Shown piece by piece: positions 13,341 to 34,369 of a stretch of DNA of 64,000 nt. Each line of letters starts with the position of its first letter. The stretch's first letter is position 1. A program made the translations under genes and the position numbers. Source of the stretch: Colius striatus (taxonomy: Eukaryota > Chordata > Aves > Coliiformes > Coliidae). The notes beneath the pieces are model-generated. The model saw only the letters and a program-made list of their open reading frames with translations, did not search any database and had not been told where the DNA came from. The stretch is taken from the NCBI RefSeq assembly GCF_028858725.1, contig NC_084769.1, positions 6,883,501 through 6,947,500 of the forward strand, written 5' to 3'.

Positions 13341-13910
13341 ATAGAATCACAGAATCCTTTTGGATGGAAAAGACTTTTAAGATCATCAAGAAGTCCAGCC
13401 ACTAAACTCACACTGCTAAGCCCATCACTAGATCATATCCCTCAACACCTCAGCTTTTAAATAGCTCCAGGGATGGTGACTCCACCACCTCCCTAGGCAG
13501 CCTGTGCCACTGTCTAGCAATCCTCTCAGGGAACAAGCTTTTCCTGATCTCCAATCTAAACCTCTTGTGCAAGTTGAGGCCATTTCCTCTTGTCTGATCA
13601 TTCATTACTGGGGAGAAGAGACAGACCCCCACATTGTCACAACCTTCTTTCATGTAGTTGTAGAGCACGTTCTTTCAATAGCCTCTTATCCAGACTAGAC
13701 ACCCCCAGCTCCCTCAGCTGCTCCTCATCAGACTTGTGCTCCAGACCCTTCCCCAGCTTTGTTGCCCATCTCTGGACGTGCTCCAGCCCCTCAGTGTCCT
13801 CCTTGTAGTGAGGGGCCCAACACTGCACGCAGCACTCAAGGTGCAGCCTCACCAGCACTGAGTACAGGGGGACAATCACTGCCCTGCTCCTGCTGGCCAC
13901 ACTATAGAGG
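13341..13910 (-). mobile_element. CR1 LINE 3' part with RT C-terminus remnant
   Basis: The reversed tail atagaatcacagaatcc begins the copy at 13341. It is followed by the 3' UTR of the type containing 'ccactaaactcacactgc' and then, further right, by the end of the reverse-transcriptase frame. On the minus strand that frame still reads short CR1 motifs such as [13 protein letters not shown] (about 13850-13890). Stops and frameshifts make it non-functional. Confidence 0.9.
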
Positions 13911-14439
13911 TGAGTTCTTTGCCTACAGATGCTTTCCATCTGAGCTGGTGCTTCCTGCCCTGAGAGCTATTTGTAACAACGATGGTGAGACTCCAGGCCC
14001 TTTTGCCCCACGTGCCCAGCCCAAGGTCTGCACAAACCTCATTGCCCTAAAGGCAACACCAAACCCCACTGGTGTGTTGTGCAGGGTCTCCCTTTTCAGC
14101 TGACTGCCCCAGCAGCACCTTCTTTAGTCCTCTAAACAACTTGGGACCCTGTGAAATAGCCTTATCTACAGTAACAACCCCACACATTATATTTATGTAG
14201 CGTGGGTGCTGTGCTGCAGCAATGCTGCTCTGAGCAAGCCCAGCTGCCTCTTGTGGCTGCAGCACAAGCACTAGCTGCAGCTCCAACCAGCTCATCCACA
14301 GCCTCAGACTCATCTTTCTCACTTACAAGAAACTCCTAATGCTTCCAGAAAATTGTATTTTCATTTAAAAAAACAAACCTAAAAATCCTCTTCACTCTTC
14401 ATTTCAAGAAGCTCACACATGCAGAACAAGATGTGACTC
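13911..14439. other. Intergenic DNA between CR1 and HNMT 3' end
   Basis: No gene or recognised repeat. The stretch lies just past the predicted HNMT polyadenylation site and may hold its downstream processing elements, though none was identified with confidence. Confidence 0.4.
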
Positions 14440-15201
14440 TTTTGGTTTTAAATTGCTTTTATTTCAGGTGGAGAAAAACAGCAGTAAGAAAGTAACAAAA
14501 TTAATATCTGCCTGAAAGAGCACAGGGCAAGTGTCACCCTGGGACCCAAAAAACTATCCAAAGAGAAAGGCTGATACATTTCAAAGATATGTCTGTATTG
14601 TGAGATGCTGAGACACTTGGAGCAGTGAATACCGATGCTGATAAAACCATGTGTAATAGCCTAATGCAGAGCAACTTACAGCTCATGTTTGAGTGCAGTG
14701 AGGCACATTACTTGGATGCAAAGCAGCAGGGAACAACCTGTTGGTCTTGCCTTGGAAGCAGTGGGTCTGTACACAGCCAGCACTGGGGCTGCAGCCTCCT
14801 CCTGGCTGCAAAGCAGCACCTGGTTGTGTAGACACATCTTTAGGTATATAAACATATTGGCTATATAGAAAAGTGGGAATCTCAGTGCCAAAGGCACACA
14901 GTCCATACCATTATATAAAAAGAGCCCCTGTAGGCTTTTAGTGAGACAGAACTCTTTACTTTCCAGAAAATGTTTTCCTAAGGCTTGACTAAATAGGCAA
15001 GGTGAAGTCTTGGCCTTCTTGACTTGAGACAAAGAGCCCATCCCTGGTGTTGCAGTGTCCGCTGGCCCTGGCAGTGGGAACCTGTGGCTGAACTCAGCTT
15101 TTCTTACCTTCTCACCTCCAAGTTGCCTTCTTGCTATGCCCTTCTGCCACCACATCCTCCCTCTGCCCACCCCAACCCTCCTTCTGCAGTTGGTCCAGAC
15201 T
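14440..15201 (-). other. HNMT: HNMT 3' untranslated region (predicted)
   Basis: The region between the HNMT stop codon and the first canonical AATAAA read on the minus strand is about 0.75 kb. No further coding exon or splice acceptor is needed, because the protein ends at the expected place. An out-of-frame open frame of 180 codons (15218-14676) overlaps the stop and this UTR, but has no recognised homology. The 3' boundary is approximate. Confidence 0.6.
14458..14463 (-). terminator. HNMT: Polyadenylation signal AATAAA for HNMT
   Basis: The plus strand reads tttatt, which is AATAAA on the coding strand. It is the first canonical signal I see after the HNMT stop codon at 15202, and it would place cleavage about 15-25 bases lower, near 14440. 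Confidence 0.6.
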
Positions 15202-23199
<7,998 letters not shown>

Positions 23200-24584
23200 G
23201 GGAGGGATCACATACAGCTCTTGAGAAAGAAACACAAACCATGTGTTAGTGGTTTCAAGGCAAATGAAGGATCAAAGCACTTACCTGGTGGAAGAAACCT
23301 AACCCAATAGAAGGCAGAGGTGTGGGAAGATGGCACGGAGGATGCATGGCTCAGGAGCCATCCATGCAGGGCTCATGAGAACACTTTCCAACCTGTTCAT
23401 GCTCAGGGTTTGAAAATTATTCTTAGATGCCCTTTGACATCAGCATATTTGTTAAGTGCCTTGCTACTACAAGTCAGCCTGGGGAAAACGACTCCAAAAT
23501 GTTTAGCCAGTTATGGGGCATTTGGTTTGCAGAAAGGGAGCTAATCAGTGTTTCTCTGGAGGATTCAAGGCAAGAAGGTGAAAGGAATCACAGAGCAGGT
23601 CCACACCTGGAGGGGCTGCTGCTCATGCAGCTGCTGGACAGTGTAACTGAAATCATCAGCTCTTGCCACGCTTGTTAGGGGTGATGCAACACAAACCCTG
23701 CCAACTGCAACTAAAGCAAAAGTAGTCAGCCCTGTGTACTTCATTTCTGACTCTTGCTGGCATGGGATCACAATCCACCGTCACAGAGTGTGGATGCCCT
23801 GCTGGGAACTGCAGCTCATGGCCAGGAAGGCAACTGATGGTAAAAGCATTTCATCTGAACAGGCTCATGCTCAAATGTGGGTGGCTGAGACCCAGATTTC
23901 TAGCTCTGAAACAACACCCAGGGCTATTCCAGGTGTTGCAGGCAACTGCTGCAAAAGCTTGCTTTCCTGATGTCACATCCCAATAACAGCACTGCTGCCA
24001 GGACATGAGCTTTGGCCAGCTGCTTGAGTCTGAGTAGCAACGATGAGACTAAGACTTGAGGCTCTGAAGAGGATGCCAAGCAGCTGAGTACTGGCTCTGG
24101 GGTCCATCTCAGAGAGAGGGCTGCAGCAGGAGGGCAATTGTGGTGGCAGCCTCAAGGTGCGATATCAGCATTGGTAAAGTAGCTTTTAATAGGGAAAAAA
24201 CCCCCACTTTTCCTCCTCAATGAAATGAGGATGGAGGACAGGACTCAGCAGAACATCTTCATCCTCATTTTGCCTTTTGAAGAGCTGCTTATTTATCATC
24301 TGCTTTTAGTTGTCACCAGTAATAAAGCTATGAATGTCTCATACAGGACTGCACAAGCTTAGATTGAATGCCTGTGCTGTTTCCAAAGCCACATGTCATT
24401 GACATCTGTGTTTCTGGCAGGTGTGGATGGAGACCCTATGTCCAGCCCTAGGGGAGGTAAAGCTACAAATATCCATTCTCAACACTTTGAACTGTGCCCT
24501 AACAAACCTGAAATCACCTGGAATGCAGTTTACTGTCCTGGTTTGGTTTTGGGCTTGTTGTTTTGATTTTTCTTTCAAACAATC

Positions 24585-24643
24585 TTAGACTAGATGATCT
24601 CTAAAGGTCCCTTCCAACCCCTACCAATCTCTAATTCTATGAA
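24585..24643 (+). mobile_element. CR1 extreme 3' end
   Basis: The sequence 'ctagatgatctctaaaggtc' then 'cccttccaacccctacca' then 'attctatgaa' is the diagnostic CR1 3' terminus in plus orientation. Only about 59 bases remain. Confidence 0.88.
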
Positions 24644-25404
24644 TTAAGCCATGTTGGTAGTGATAGCAAGTTGAGTGGGCATTTTACTCATCAAGCTTTG
24701 TGGGGTTTTTTTCTCCCAAATACCTGAATTATCGTGTGGAGCTGTCAGAATCTCTGCTTCAAAGTTCATGCTGGGGAACCTATTCCTGCAAGGAAAGTAT
24801 AGCACTTCAGTTATTTGAAGAACCTGCACGCTTTTTTTTTGAAGCTGCATTGAAAATGCAGAGCAAAAGGAAGATGCTCCAGGACAACTTTTCCTCGCCT
24901 GATAATCCATGCTATTTGTTCTCTTTTACTAGGCTGAAGGAAGGCAAACCCTCTCTGTTAGCTGATCAAACACAAGTGTCAGCAACGAGCTGGCCACCTG
25001 CACCAGTGTCTGAGGGGTGTTGGGGAAGATTCTCCTGCCTCTGAATAATCATTAACCAGGCAATATAATGGAAGTCTTTAGACTAACTAGTATTAACACT
25101 GTGAATCTTCTAACCATGAATGGAGTAGAAGAAACAGCAGTGAAATTAAGGTAAGTCTATAGAGAGCTTCAGCATCTGAGGTACTAAAAGATCTGCTTGA
25201 CTCAGTGTTTCAGGGACCTTTTTGCTTTGCTTTTTATTGGTTTTTTTTTAACTTCACACTTTCCTGGCTGCAAATATTTCATTGAGTAACTTGTAGAAGG
25301 TAGAGGACTCAAGGCTAAAAGTCAAAGAAGTCAATTGACCATAAGCATTTTGGTTTAGTCACATGTTTTCATACTTGATTTAGGGTGGGGTTTTTTTTGT
25401 GAGG

Positions 25405-25475
25405 ACTTCCAGCAATTAAGTCACATCTTCATTTTCCTTTGACAACCTGCCTCATCTATAAAACAGGGCTGAGGT
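25405..25475 (-). repeat. Possible MIR-type SINE remnant
   Basis: The phrase 'cctgcctcatctataaaaca' resembles the reverse complement of the MIR core (cctcatctgtaaaatgggg). Short and judged by eye. Confidence 0.3.
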
Positions 25476-27040
25476 GCCACTAGAAAAAGAAAGCGCTGAA
25501 ACTGGATCAAGGACCTCACTTCTGCAAATGAAGTGTTGGGGTGAGGCTGACGTTCCACTATTGAGATGCACAGCAAGACTTAGGGGTGATAATCCTGCAC
25601 AACCTGGCTTTACACACATTGCTGCTCCCAAAGCTCTGCTGTCAAAAAATGCTTCATGACAAGCAGTCTGCAACAACAGCAAGTAGCCCCCATGTACGCT
25701 GTGCTAGGGAAAAAATTCCTAGCTGAATAAGAAACAAGCTAGAAGGTGGGAAAAGAAGGAAGGGAGTCTTACAGTGAGGCTTTGAGATACAAACGTGTAA
25801 TGACTGTCTTAGCAGGTAGCAAGGAAGTGGCCACATGTTCAAATAACACACTGCCTTGGCTGATGAAGGCAAGAAAAGGTTAAGATGTCCCAGAAGGTTC
25901 AGAGACGTTGGAGTGCTGCCAGAGTCCTGCAAGACCGCTCAATTCCATCTGAGTTCACTGCCAACGTAACGTACCTGGCTCCCACAAGGTACATCAAACA
26001 TCTCAGTTCCACCACCTTGACCTCATTTCTCCCCAGAAAACACCTCACTGAAGTTCAGCAGACACAAGCCTGAGCTCAGCCCACCTCCATAAGCTCCAGC
26101 TTGGCTGCAGGCCAGTCCCTCCAATTTCTACTCAACCCTCTGACCTCGTCCATCTCTGCCTGTCAAAACAGAGGACTATTTTGTCCTCTCAGCTGGCTGA
26201 ACCGAGCAAGATGGTTTTCAGAATAAATCTCTCACTAAAATGCCAAGGGGTAGCATGGCTTCCCCTGCACAGAAAGGAACAGCTCCCAGGGTCTTGGGAG
26301 ACAAACTCCATTTCTGACCGGTCAAGTGTTTCCAGCCATCCCAGGACACCTGCCAGGTGACCTGGACAGACTGTGACACAAGTATTCACCAAGACGGAGG
26401 ATGCCAAGATACTTCTTCCACCAAGACTTTTGCTATTTTTCCCCAGGCAGGGTTTCTAAAACTGATTAACACTTGATGCTGGGAAAGTGAAAGAGGCTTA
26501 ATTATTGCAAACAAACAAACAGACTTGCTTTAAAATCTGGTGTGAGATCTAGCCCAGATCTGAAAATAGAGTGCAAAACTCTGGGCTGGTGCTGCCCATC
26601 CCAGGACCCTAATGCCCAACAGCAGAAGCGAAGCAGTGGATGCCAGGGAGCAGGATGCTCGTGGGCAGCTGGTCCTGCCACAGCTCCCAGCCAAGTCAGA
26701 GCTTGCCGTCATCAAGGTTAAACCTCTTTCCCTCCATGAACTGAGCAGGTTGCAGTACGGACTGCAAGTGCAAGGCACAGAGGGAATTCAGTGTCACGTT
26801 GAGCGATGCAGTCAAAAAAGCCATTCAATTCAAGATGTTTCTAGCAACACAAATCACAAGGCTGTTTTCATCACCCATAAATTCCTTACACAGAAGCTTA
26901 GGCTGCTAAGGAGCCTCACAAAAGCAAGCTCAGCCCCCGTCCCTCCCAGAACACAGGCTCATCTGCTGCTGCTCCCACATTACACACACATCCAGAGGCA
27001 GAGGGCAGCGGGGCCTGGCTCCACTGGGGAAACGTGCCCC

Positions 27041-27330
27041 CTTCCAAAATCCACGTACCTCTTCATCTCCGGGGCCAGGTCCATGGCCGGGGCAGGTGCT
27101 GTGCCGGGGGCTAGCGAGGTGCCTGGCCGCTACAGCAGCATGTCCGCTGGCCGCCCCGCTCCGCGGCAGCCGCCCGCCCGGCTGCCAGGCCACAGTAACC
27201 CCGCCGGCACCTGTTGGGACAGGCAGCGTCACTGGAGTGGGAAGGGGAAACCCGAGCCCCCGGGGGGAAGGAGCGAGGGGCCAAGGCGGGCGATGCGCGA
27301 GGCCTGACGTCCGCGGGGCTGTCCTCATCT
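27041..27330 (-). promoter_or_regulatory. HNMT: CpG island: likely HNMT promoter
   Basis: This is the only dense CpG cluster in the window, with dozens of CpGs over about 290 bases amid AT-rich DNA. On the HNMT strand it has Sp1-type GC boxes (GGGGCGG at 27151-27157; GGGCGGGCGG around 27170-27179) and a CRE half-site (TGACGT at 27305-27310 on the plus strand). No TATA box was recognised. It lies 3.9 kb upstream of the HNMT start codon, in the place expected for a non-coding first exon. Confidence 0.75.
27059..27211 (-). other. HNMT: Candidate HNMT exon 1 (5' UTR) with short upstream ORF
   Basis: A good donor (gaagag then gtacgt) ends the candidate exon at 27059; a weaker alternative donor (caacag then gtgccg) would end it at 27211. 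Just before the first donor, an ATG in strong context (cggccATGg, 27084-27082) opens eight codons. Joined to the acceptor at 23220, that frame is out of register with the HNMT start and stops 13 codons into the next exon. The exon's 5' limit is unknown, and the end shown is only the alternative donor. Confidence 0.4.
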
Positions 27331-27641
27331 CACAGAGCGGCGCTGCTTCAAGGGCATAAAAACATAAAGGCACAGATTGAGGCTTCCGAAGCTTTGAAAC
27401 CTGAGTGGAAGGGGTGAAGAGGTGGTAGCTGTTGCCAGGCAAACCCAGGGGCTGTTTCTGCTTTGTAACCTGCTTTGAATCCTGTCTCTCCTGCCCAGAC
27501 TGGAAGCTTTCCTGCTTCCTTGCTGTGCCACTGCCTGATGAATGGACCGAGGGATTCACTGGTGTATCCCCGCTTTCCCTGGAGGCAAGAGAGACTTGCT
27601 GGCTGCCCGGAGACCTGAACAAATCATTTGAACTTGTCTGA

Positions 27642-28035
27642 CTCACAGAACGGTGAGGGTTGGCTAACACAGGTTTCCCTCAATCTGGGGATACAGGAGT
27701 GTGTCCAGGCAGGTTTGGAAGCCTCCAGAGAAGGAGCCTCCACACCCTCCCTGGGCAGCCTGTGCCAGGGCTCCCTCACCTCAACAGCAAAGATGTTTCT
27801 CCTCGTGTTCTAAATGGAACTTCCTTTGTTCCAGCTCGTGCCTGTTACTCCTTGTCCTGTCACTGAGCACTACAGAAAAAAGTCTGGCCCCATTCTCTCA
27901 ACACTCTCCCTTTAGGGATTTATAAAGATTTATAAGGTCCCCTTTCAGTCTTCTCCCAGCTAAACAGCCTCAGGTCGCTCAGCCTTTCTTTGTGAAACAG
28001 ATGTTCCAGGCCTCTAATCACCTTGGTAGCCCTTT
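27642..28035 (-). mobile_element. CR1 LINE 3' UTR and RT end, upstream of HNMT promoter
   Basis: The reversed 3' end near 27642 is followed by 'gtgtgtccaggcaggtttgg', 'gaaggagcctccacaccctc' and 'gggcagcctgtgccagggct'. Further right are 'gtcttctcccagctaaaca' and 'caggcctctaatcaccttgg', which belong to the end of the RT frame. It begins about 310 bases upstream of the CpG island. Confidence 0.9.
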
Positions 28036-31000
28036 CTTTTGGGGGAAATGGGGCATAAAAGCATCCCCTGCCAGCAGACACCGCAGTCCCACAGGCAGCC
28101 TGGTATCGCTGCCCCTATCCCTGACATTGTGAGGAGAGAGGCAGCTGGGGCAGAGGCAGTGAGCCCAGGCTGCTCACACTCTGCTTGCTGAGCCATGGGG
28201 ACTAGAAAACAAGGCAACATTTTTGGAAGGAGAGATGGTCAAGTCAGAGGTGGCTGGAGGTCACCCAGGATGGGATGGCACAACACAAATGCAGTGGTCG
28301 CTCTTATAAATACAGAAAATCCTGGGTGCTCCAGGTACCTGGATTCAGCCTTGAGACTGAGGCTTCTTTTGACTGAAATCTCCACTCCCTTTTTCTAGAG
28401 GCAACGGGCAGAACAGATTTAGCAGATGACAAACAAAACCTCATCCCTTGCTAAGAGTCCTCCCTCAAAACACCACCTGCCCCACATTGTTTCCAAAGGC
28501 CAGGGATCCCCCTCTCGGGTGGGGACATTTCACCATCAAGTGACTTGCCTTGGTTTATACTAGAATTGGCTTCCAAATGAATTTAAGCCATCTGCACCCC
28601 AAGGCAAGTCTGCAGCAGCAGGTGATGCTAGAAACAGCCACAGCACTGCTCTCAACCAGAATGTTCCCATCAAAGGTGAGGAAAGACCTGAAGCTCTTCT
28701 CTAGCTTTAAACACAGATTTGGTTCCTGCTTCTGTTTGACCACTCAGGCTGATTTAACATCAGACAGTTGCATCTCTATATATTTCCTCCTGAGATGGCA
28801 GACCCCAGCCCCAGCCATGTGCTGGTGAGTGATGCTGCTTCTCTGCCAGGTCCTGCACTCGCAGCTGCAGCTTCCTCATGTCCTCCCACACACCTCTCCC
28901 TCCTCCCAGCTGAGCCACACCACCCACTCTGCCCCTCCACCTCTGCACCCCATCCTCTCACCACCATGGATGGACAGCCAGCAGGTCCTAGCAGAAAGCT
29001 GTACCTCCACGGAGCAACAGGAGCTGTGGAGAAACCTCCAGCACCCAGGAGCTGCACAGCCCTTGGTAAGCGCCTTGTACATCTCAGGGGGCTGAGAGCC
29101 CTCCCCGTGGGGCCTGCTGTGTCCTTCCCCATGGGCACGTGCCACTGCTGAGCTGGCATCAGCCTACAACAACAGCCTTTGTTCCCCTGGCACTGGGAAC
29201 AACCACACATTGTGGGTTGGAACCGGCGGCCCACTGGCTTTGGGGGATGTACCCTCCCCACGCTGGGCTTTTGGTTGTTCTGGCAAGCTCAGGACTAAAT
29301 CTGCTCTGAACTGTGGTTTTTGTGCCAACTGAAAAAGCTGGGGTTTTTTTGTTTTGATCAGTGAGATGATGGCTAAAGCTAAAGCTGGGTTGCAGTGGAA
29401 TTAAACAAAGCAACAGTGTTTTTTTCCTCCACGCACTGCAGCTGTAGAGGTCAGTTTGGGGCCAATCCTACAGAAATAGGTCATTCAGTTTTCCAAGAGG
29501 GGAACCTGCCCGAGGCTGGTATCACCCACAGCACTGAGCATCCTTGATGCTCCATGAGCCCCAGACCGTCAGAGCAGGAAGGTCTGGGCATTTGGAAATC
29601 ATCTTTCCATTCATTTATCTTCTAAACAGTGATCAAGGTTTAGGTTGGTGAGTGTCAGGAAGGTTCTTGGCATTTTTATAGGGTTCCTCATGGCATTAAC
29701 TAGTTTATTCTTTGAGACCCTCTAAGCTCCACCTAGAAAGGCCCATGTAATGTAACTCTGATTTCCTTGTGAGCTGAGCTCTTTTCCTCTGCAGCATCAG
29801 TCAGATGTTTTCAGTACCCTAGACAAATCTTCTAAGGTTTAATCAGCAGCTTCTCTACTCTCCTATTTGGTCCAAACATGTTATTCTGCATTAGGCATAT
29901 GCTGGTAGAGAGGAAGACAACCAGCAATTTTGTAGCACCCATTTTCCTGATAGTTAAAGATAAGATTTCTCATTAAAGGAAGAATTTTTGGTTTCCATTA
30001 ATCCTATTAAATATTTAACAGTCCCTGGGCAGCAGCTGATCTTGGAGTTCAAGCAGCAGTATTTGCTTTTATATGGATTTATGTCCTTTAGGAAAAATAA
30101 CATGGCTTCTGATAAAGACTGAAAAAGATGACATTGGGGAAGTAGAACCTATCCTTCCCCAGGGAGAAAAACACTCAGTGCTGCTGGGCCCAGCCTCTCC
30201 AGCCAAGTTTCATTTCATCTTCCCCAAAAAGCAAAGCATCTAGGTCTGGAGATCAATTTATTTTTCTTTCAATACAGTCCTTCCTGCCTCTTTATTAAAG
30301 CCTGGCTGCTGGTACAGTTCTTCCAGACCTTTTAAAACCACCCTTTTCAAACTATTTGACTAGAGGTCATATCTCATGTTAGGTGTAATTGCAGAGTTAA
30401 GGCAAGGGCAGAGGGAGAGTCCAACAGTAATGCATTCAAGAAAAGGCTCTTTGATTGAAGGTAAAGACCAGTTTTTGCTCTACAGACCATACAGTGTTAA
30501 AAACAAAAAGTCTCCCTGAGACCAAAGACCAAAGGTGCCTTTTACCCCTCCAGCGCTCATGGATCTTCAGCCAGGAAAATATGCTCAGTATCAAACTTTC
30601 CCTGGCTGTATCTGTGCTGCTGTCGACAGCGTGTGCTGGAGCATGGTGTCAGCAGGATTAAACACAGCCCACAGGCCCTGAGCTCTGAGCATTTGCAAGC
30701 CCCACTATCCAGAATGCAGAGACTTGCCAGCAAAAGAGGCTTTGTCCCTGGCTCAGTCAGCAGTGCAAACAACAAGGCTGTGGAGACCCATCCCTGAGAA
30801 GCTTTTCTGGTTCTCAGGGGTGAACTAAGGGAACAGGAGTTTTTGGTAAGAAGCAAGGCTGTGAAAAGGGAGCCTCACAGGGCTGGGATGGCTGAGGGGG
30901 AGGTACATCCAGGGGAGCTCAGCACAGCGGGAGCTTTGCTCTATGTTAAGGTTTCTCAGTGGTGCTGGTGTGCTAAAGCAATGCTCCTGTGTTTCAGTGG

Positions 31001-33727
31001 GGCTCACCAACCAGTCTGTAACCGAGAGCAAGTCGGTCTGCAGGGGCAGGAGTTACAGCTGGGCAGTTTGCATTAACCACAGCATGCTGCAAAGTGATGC
31101 AAACTGCTGGCAGACCCAGAGATTCACAGGGGCTGAGCTCTGATTAAGGCCATCAAGAGATCACAGAGCCAATAACACAAAAGTTGCATTGACTCATTAA
31201 TGCTACTGATTGCATTCCCATTGCACCTGGAATAAAGGGTCAGGACTGAAGGTCGGTTTACTCACCTCTTCTCAGGGCAAGGCACCACAGCATGTGAAAG
31301 GAAGAGCTGAGCACAAGGAGCAGCCAAAGCACTCCAGGAGAAGCCACTCTGACAGGCAAAAATCTCCTACAAAACTGGAGTGGTTCTTTTAATAAAATAG
31401 AGGAAGAGTCACTCTTTTCTGGATAACCAAGGCCAGCAAACAGTGGGAGACCAGGTACAAGTCCTGGGGGATGTTCACCTTTCACAGAAGTTTTAGCTGA
31501 TCTGGTTTGTCCTGCTCTTAAAAAGAATATCCTTGGCTAAATTAATGTTTCTTTGAAAGTTGGGTCAATGTTTGCAATGTTCCCATTCAAGGTAAGTTCT
31601 GCCATCACTCAAACCCTGGTATTCATATCAGGCAGCTAATATGCCTCTTGGTCCTTCTCCACATCCCACTGGAGCACAGCAGCTCTCTGCTGCCACAAGT
31701 GAGCACAGATGGGGAAAACCTCTTTGAAAACCTGAAAACTTACTGAGGAACATTTATTTTAAAAATGGATAGAAGGAATGCATCAAAAGAAGCAGCTTTG
31801 ACTCAGCCCAGCACTTATGATGCAAGTTTAACAACGGGCTTGCCTAACATTCAGCACATCCCATTACCAGAGAGATGAGTAAACATACAAATGAGAGACT
31901 ACAGACCTACTTTACCTAAAGCCACTAGATGGGGATAAAAGGACATTCTTCTGCTCTTTCAGTCTCAGCTCCCGGTTTAGTTGTGTTTGAGCTGCCCTTT
32001 CCCTCTAACACGGGCTGATGTTGTCTTTGCTTTTTCTTTTTCAGAGCTGACAGAGGTCGTTTGGAAACTTATCGCTCCCTGACTCTTCATCCTGTCCCAA
32101 CCAGGCTTTAGGCAACAGCTACACTGTGATTACCACTTGTGGAATGTTATTCTTTGCATCGAGACTCAGCAGAAGGAAAAGTGAAGGATTTGGCTTTCAG
32201 TTTGAGGATTAGTCTTCTTGTACAGGCTATGGAAAGGAAAAGTGCTTTATATTGAACACAGTGGGGGAAAAAGCAACGTGGTAATCTTTGAAAATGGCCA
32301 TACTTTGGAACAGTTACTGTGGGCAAAAAAAAAGGCCAGGAGATTTTCTTCAGGCTCAATAGTCAAATCTCTGGGCATTTTATTTTTTCCTCCTCCTTTG
32401 AAATCCACTTTTCTCGTATGAATGAGAGAGAGAAAATCAGGCAGATTGGTTTGGCAGAGGTGTAAGCAGCCTCAGCCCTGGTGTCTAAGGCAGAAGGAGT
32501 CCACAGATGTACACAATCAGCACATAAGGACTATGGGAAGCTATGCAATGCGTTAGTACTGCTATGAGGGGTAGGGAGTGAGGAGGGTTCCTACTAGACA
32601 TTAATTTTCATCTCTGACCTCCATTCACCTTGGGCTTCTGCAGTGAGCACTCACTCTTACCGTTTTTATCATCAGTGTCAGGATAGTTGGTGCTGTTATC
32701 AACCCTATGGAAACATATCACTGTTTCCAGTGATAAAATTCCAGCTTCTGTAATATGGTGGGGTACCCAAAATGCAGCCTAGGGCTCGAAACACACATGC
32801 TTCGAAAGAAGCCCAAAACTGGGCTCATTTAAAAGCTTTCATTGGTTGGAAGGGAGGAGTGGAGTGTCAGGGTATCTCAGGCAGAATAACCAGCTCACAT
32901 GGAGAGTCAGTAAAAATGCTTTGGTAAACACCCTTAAAGCAAAATAATCTTACATTATAATGGTAAATTCAGAAAACTGGGGGAACCATTCAAGTATTTA
33001 AGTGATGACATGCCTTTTGTAGGGAATATGCTTAGAGCACAGACCTAGTGCCAACAGTTTGTAGCAATCCTTGTTTAAAGGACTGGGGTGGGGGGACAAT
33101 AGGCTGCTTTGCGTTTTTAATTACATCTCCAAGAATTGCTGGAAATGGACTGTTAGATTTCATTAAAAACAAACAGAAGTGCATGCCATGGCTTTTGCTG
33201 AGTGAGAGGGTGGAAGGGCTGCACTGGGATGGCAGCAGTGGCCGTTCCTACCTGCTCTCTGCAGCCTTCCTCTGTTTTTCTTCTATTTTTCTTCCCCTGC
33301 TGCTTTGTAGTCTCCTCATGGTGACAACAAAATGTCTGTTTTCCAGGAAACCATTTGAGCTTTATGGATTAGCCATGGTAGGCACTTGCAGACCTCCATA
33401 AAGCACGTTGACACGCTCTCTGGTGTATTACTAACTCGGCTGAAAAATTGATCACAACTGATAGAGTTACAGGGCCCTGAGTCCCTTTACAATCTGCCGC
33501 TGTTCTGCTCAGCTCTTACAGAGGCAACAGAGCCAAACCCCATGGAAACTCTTGCCTGGAAAATCCACCTTCATCCTCCCCTGGATTTGTGCCATGGCAA
33601 AAGCTACAAAGCCGGAACAGATGACGTGCAGGATGCATCCCCTCAAATTGCTGCTGGTCCTCCAGAGGCCAAGCTACCCCAGCACGTGCAAAGATCCCCA
33701 AAATGGGGCAGGGAGCATTTCATAGGA
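28036..33727. other. Intergenic DNA between HNMT and THSD7B, left part
   Basis: No supported gene or recognised repeat. The C-rich stretch near 28790-29150 gives several overlapping chance open frames on both strands. Confidence 0.5.
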
Positions 33728-33990
33728 CAGAATCATAGAGTCATTACAGCTGGAAAAGACCTCTAAGATTATCAAGTCTAACCACTAACCTCACACTGCC
33801 AAGCCAATCATCCCACAGCACCTCATCTATGTGTCTTTTGAATATCCCAAGGGATGGTGACTCTACCACCTCTCTGGGCTGCCCTTTCCAATGTTTGATT
33901 AACTCTCTTGGTGAGAAAGCTCTTCCTATTGTCCAACCAAAACCTCCCCTGGTGCAATTTGAGCCCATTTCCTCTTGTCCTTTGCAGGGC
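33728..33990 (-). mobile_element. CR1 LINE 3' end
   Basis: The reversed tail 'agaatcatagagtcattaca' is followed by 'ccactaacctcacactgcca' and 'gtgactctaccacctctctg'. It is of the 'ccactaacctcacactgcc' type, 5' truncated and non-coding. Confidence 0.9.
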
Positions 33991-34141
33991 CCTGCCCTAC
34001 CATGAGGCTGTGACACCAGCTGCTGGCACACCCTCACCCTGAGGCAGGCATGGCCTTGGTTGCACCCTTGCTGAAGCTGTGCATCCTCCAGCCCATCTGC
34101 TCCAGCAGCAGCTCTTAGGAGAGATGGCTTAAATTACAGCA

Positions 34142-34169
34142 AATTAAATGTATTAAATTTCATTTAATT
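34142..34169. repeat. Short AT-rich inverted repeat
   Basis: The arms aattaaatg (34142-34150) and catttaatt (34161-34169) are perfect complements around a 10-base loop. It lies between two CR1 copies of opposite orientation. A role is not evident. Confidence 0.7.
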
Positions 34170-34369
34170 AACTCATTAAATGTGGGCCTGAGTTTGCTGA
34201 AGATGGATGCCATGCAGTAGGGGAACTGCTGGTCTATTGCAAGATCTCAGCAATGACTTTTTACAACAGCTCTTCCTTTTGCTCACTGAGATTATCAGTC
34301 CCTCAGAGCAGAGTATGTGCTTTGCAAGGCATTGGTGTTTTATTTCATCTCAAGATCTCTTAGCCCTTG

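Larger units (their letters stand above)
23220..27058 (-). other. HNMT: Predicted first intron of HNMT (5' UTR intron)
   Basis: The acceptor ctttctcaag at 23220 is clear. The matching donor is assigned to the CpG island (gtacgt at 27058) by position and quality. The interval holds a 59-base CR1 tail (24585-24643) and a weak MIR-like piece, but no coding exon. Confidence 0.5.

Noticed and set aside
13637-13939. 100-codon minus-strand frame that looks protein-like
   Set aside because: It is the decayed end of the CR1 reverse-transcriptase frame and is covered by the CR1 entry; it is not a host gene.
26612-27307. 231-codon plus-strand open frame over the same island
   Set aside because: It is antisense to the predicted promoter, has no domain, and its composition drifts to Pro/Arg/Gly as it enters the CpG island. 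A divergent non-coding transcript is possible but not supported.
26930-27670. 246-codon minus-strand open frame across the CpG island
   Set aside because: GC-rich sequence with few stop codons produces long chance frames. It starts in CR1-flanking DNA, has no recognised family, and overlaps the HNMT promoter region.
28776-29261. 161-codon minus-strand frame and overlapping plus-strand frames
   Set aside because: C-rich low-complexity DNA open on both strands at once, with no family resemblance; typical of chance.
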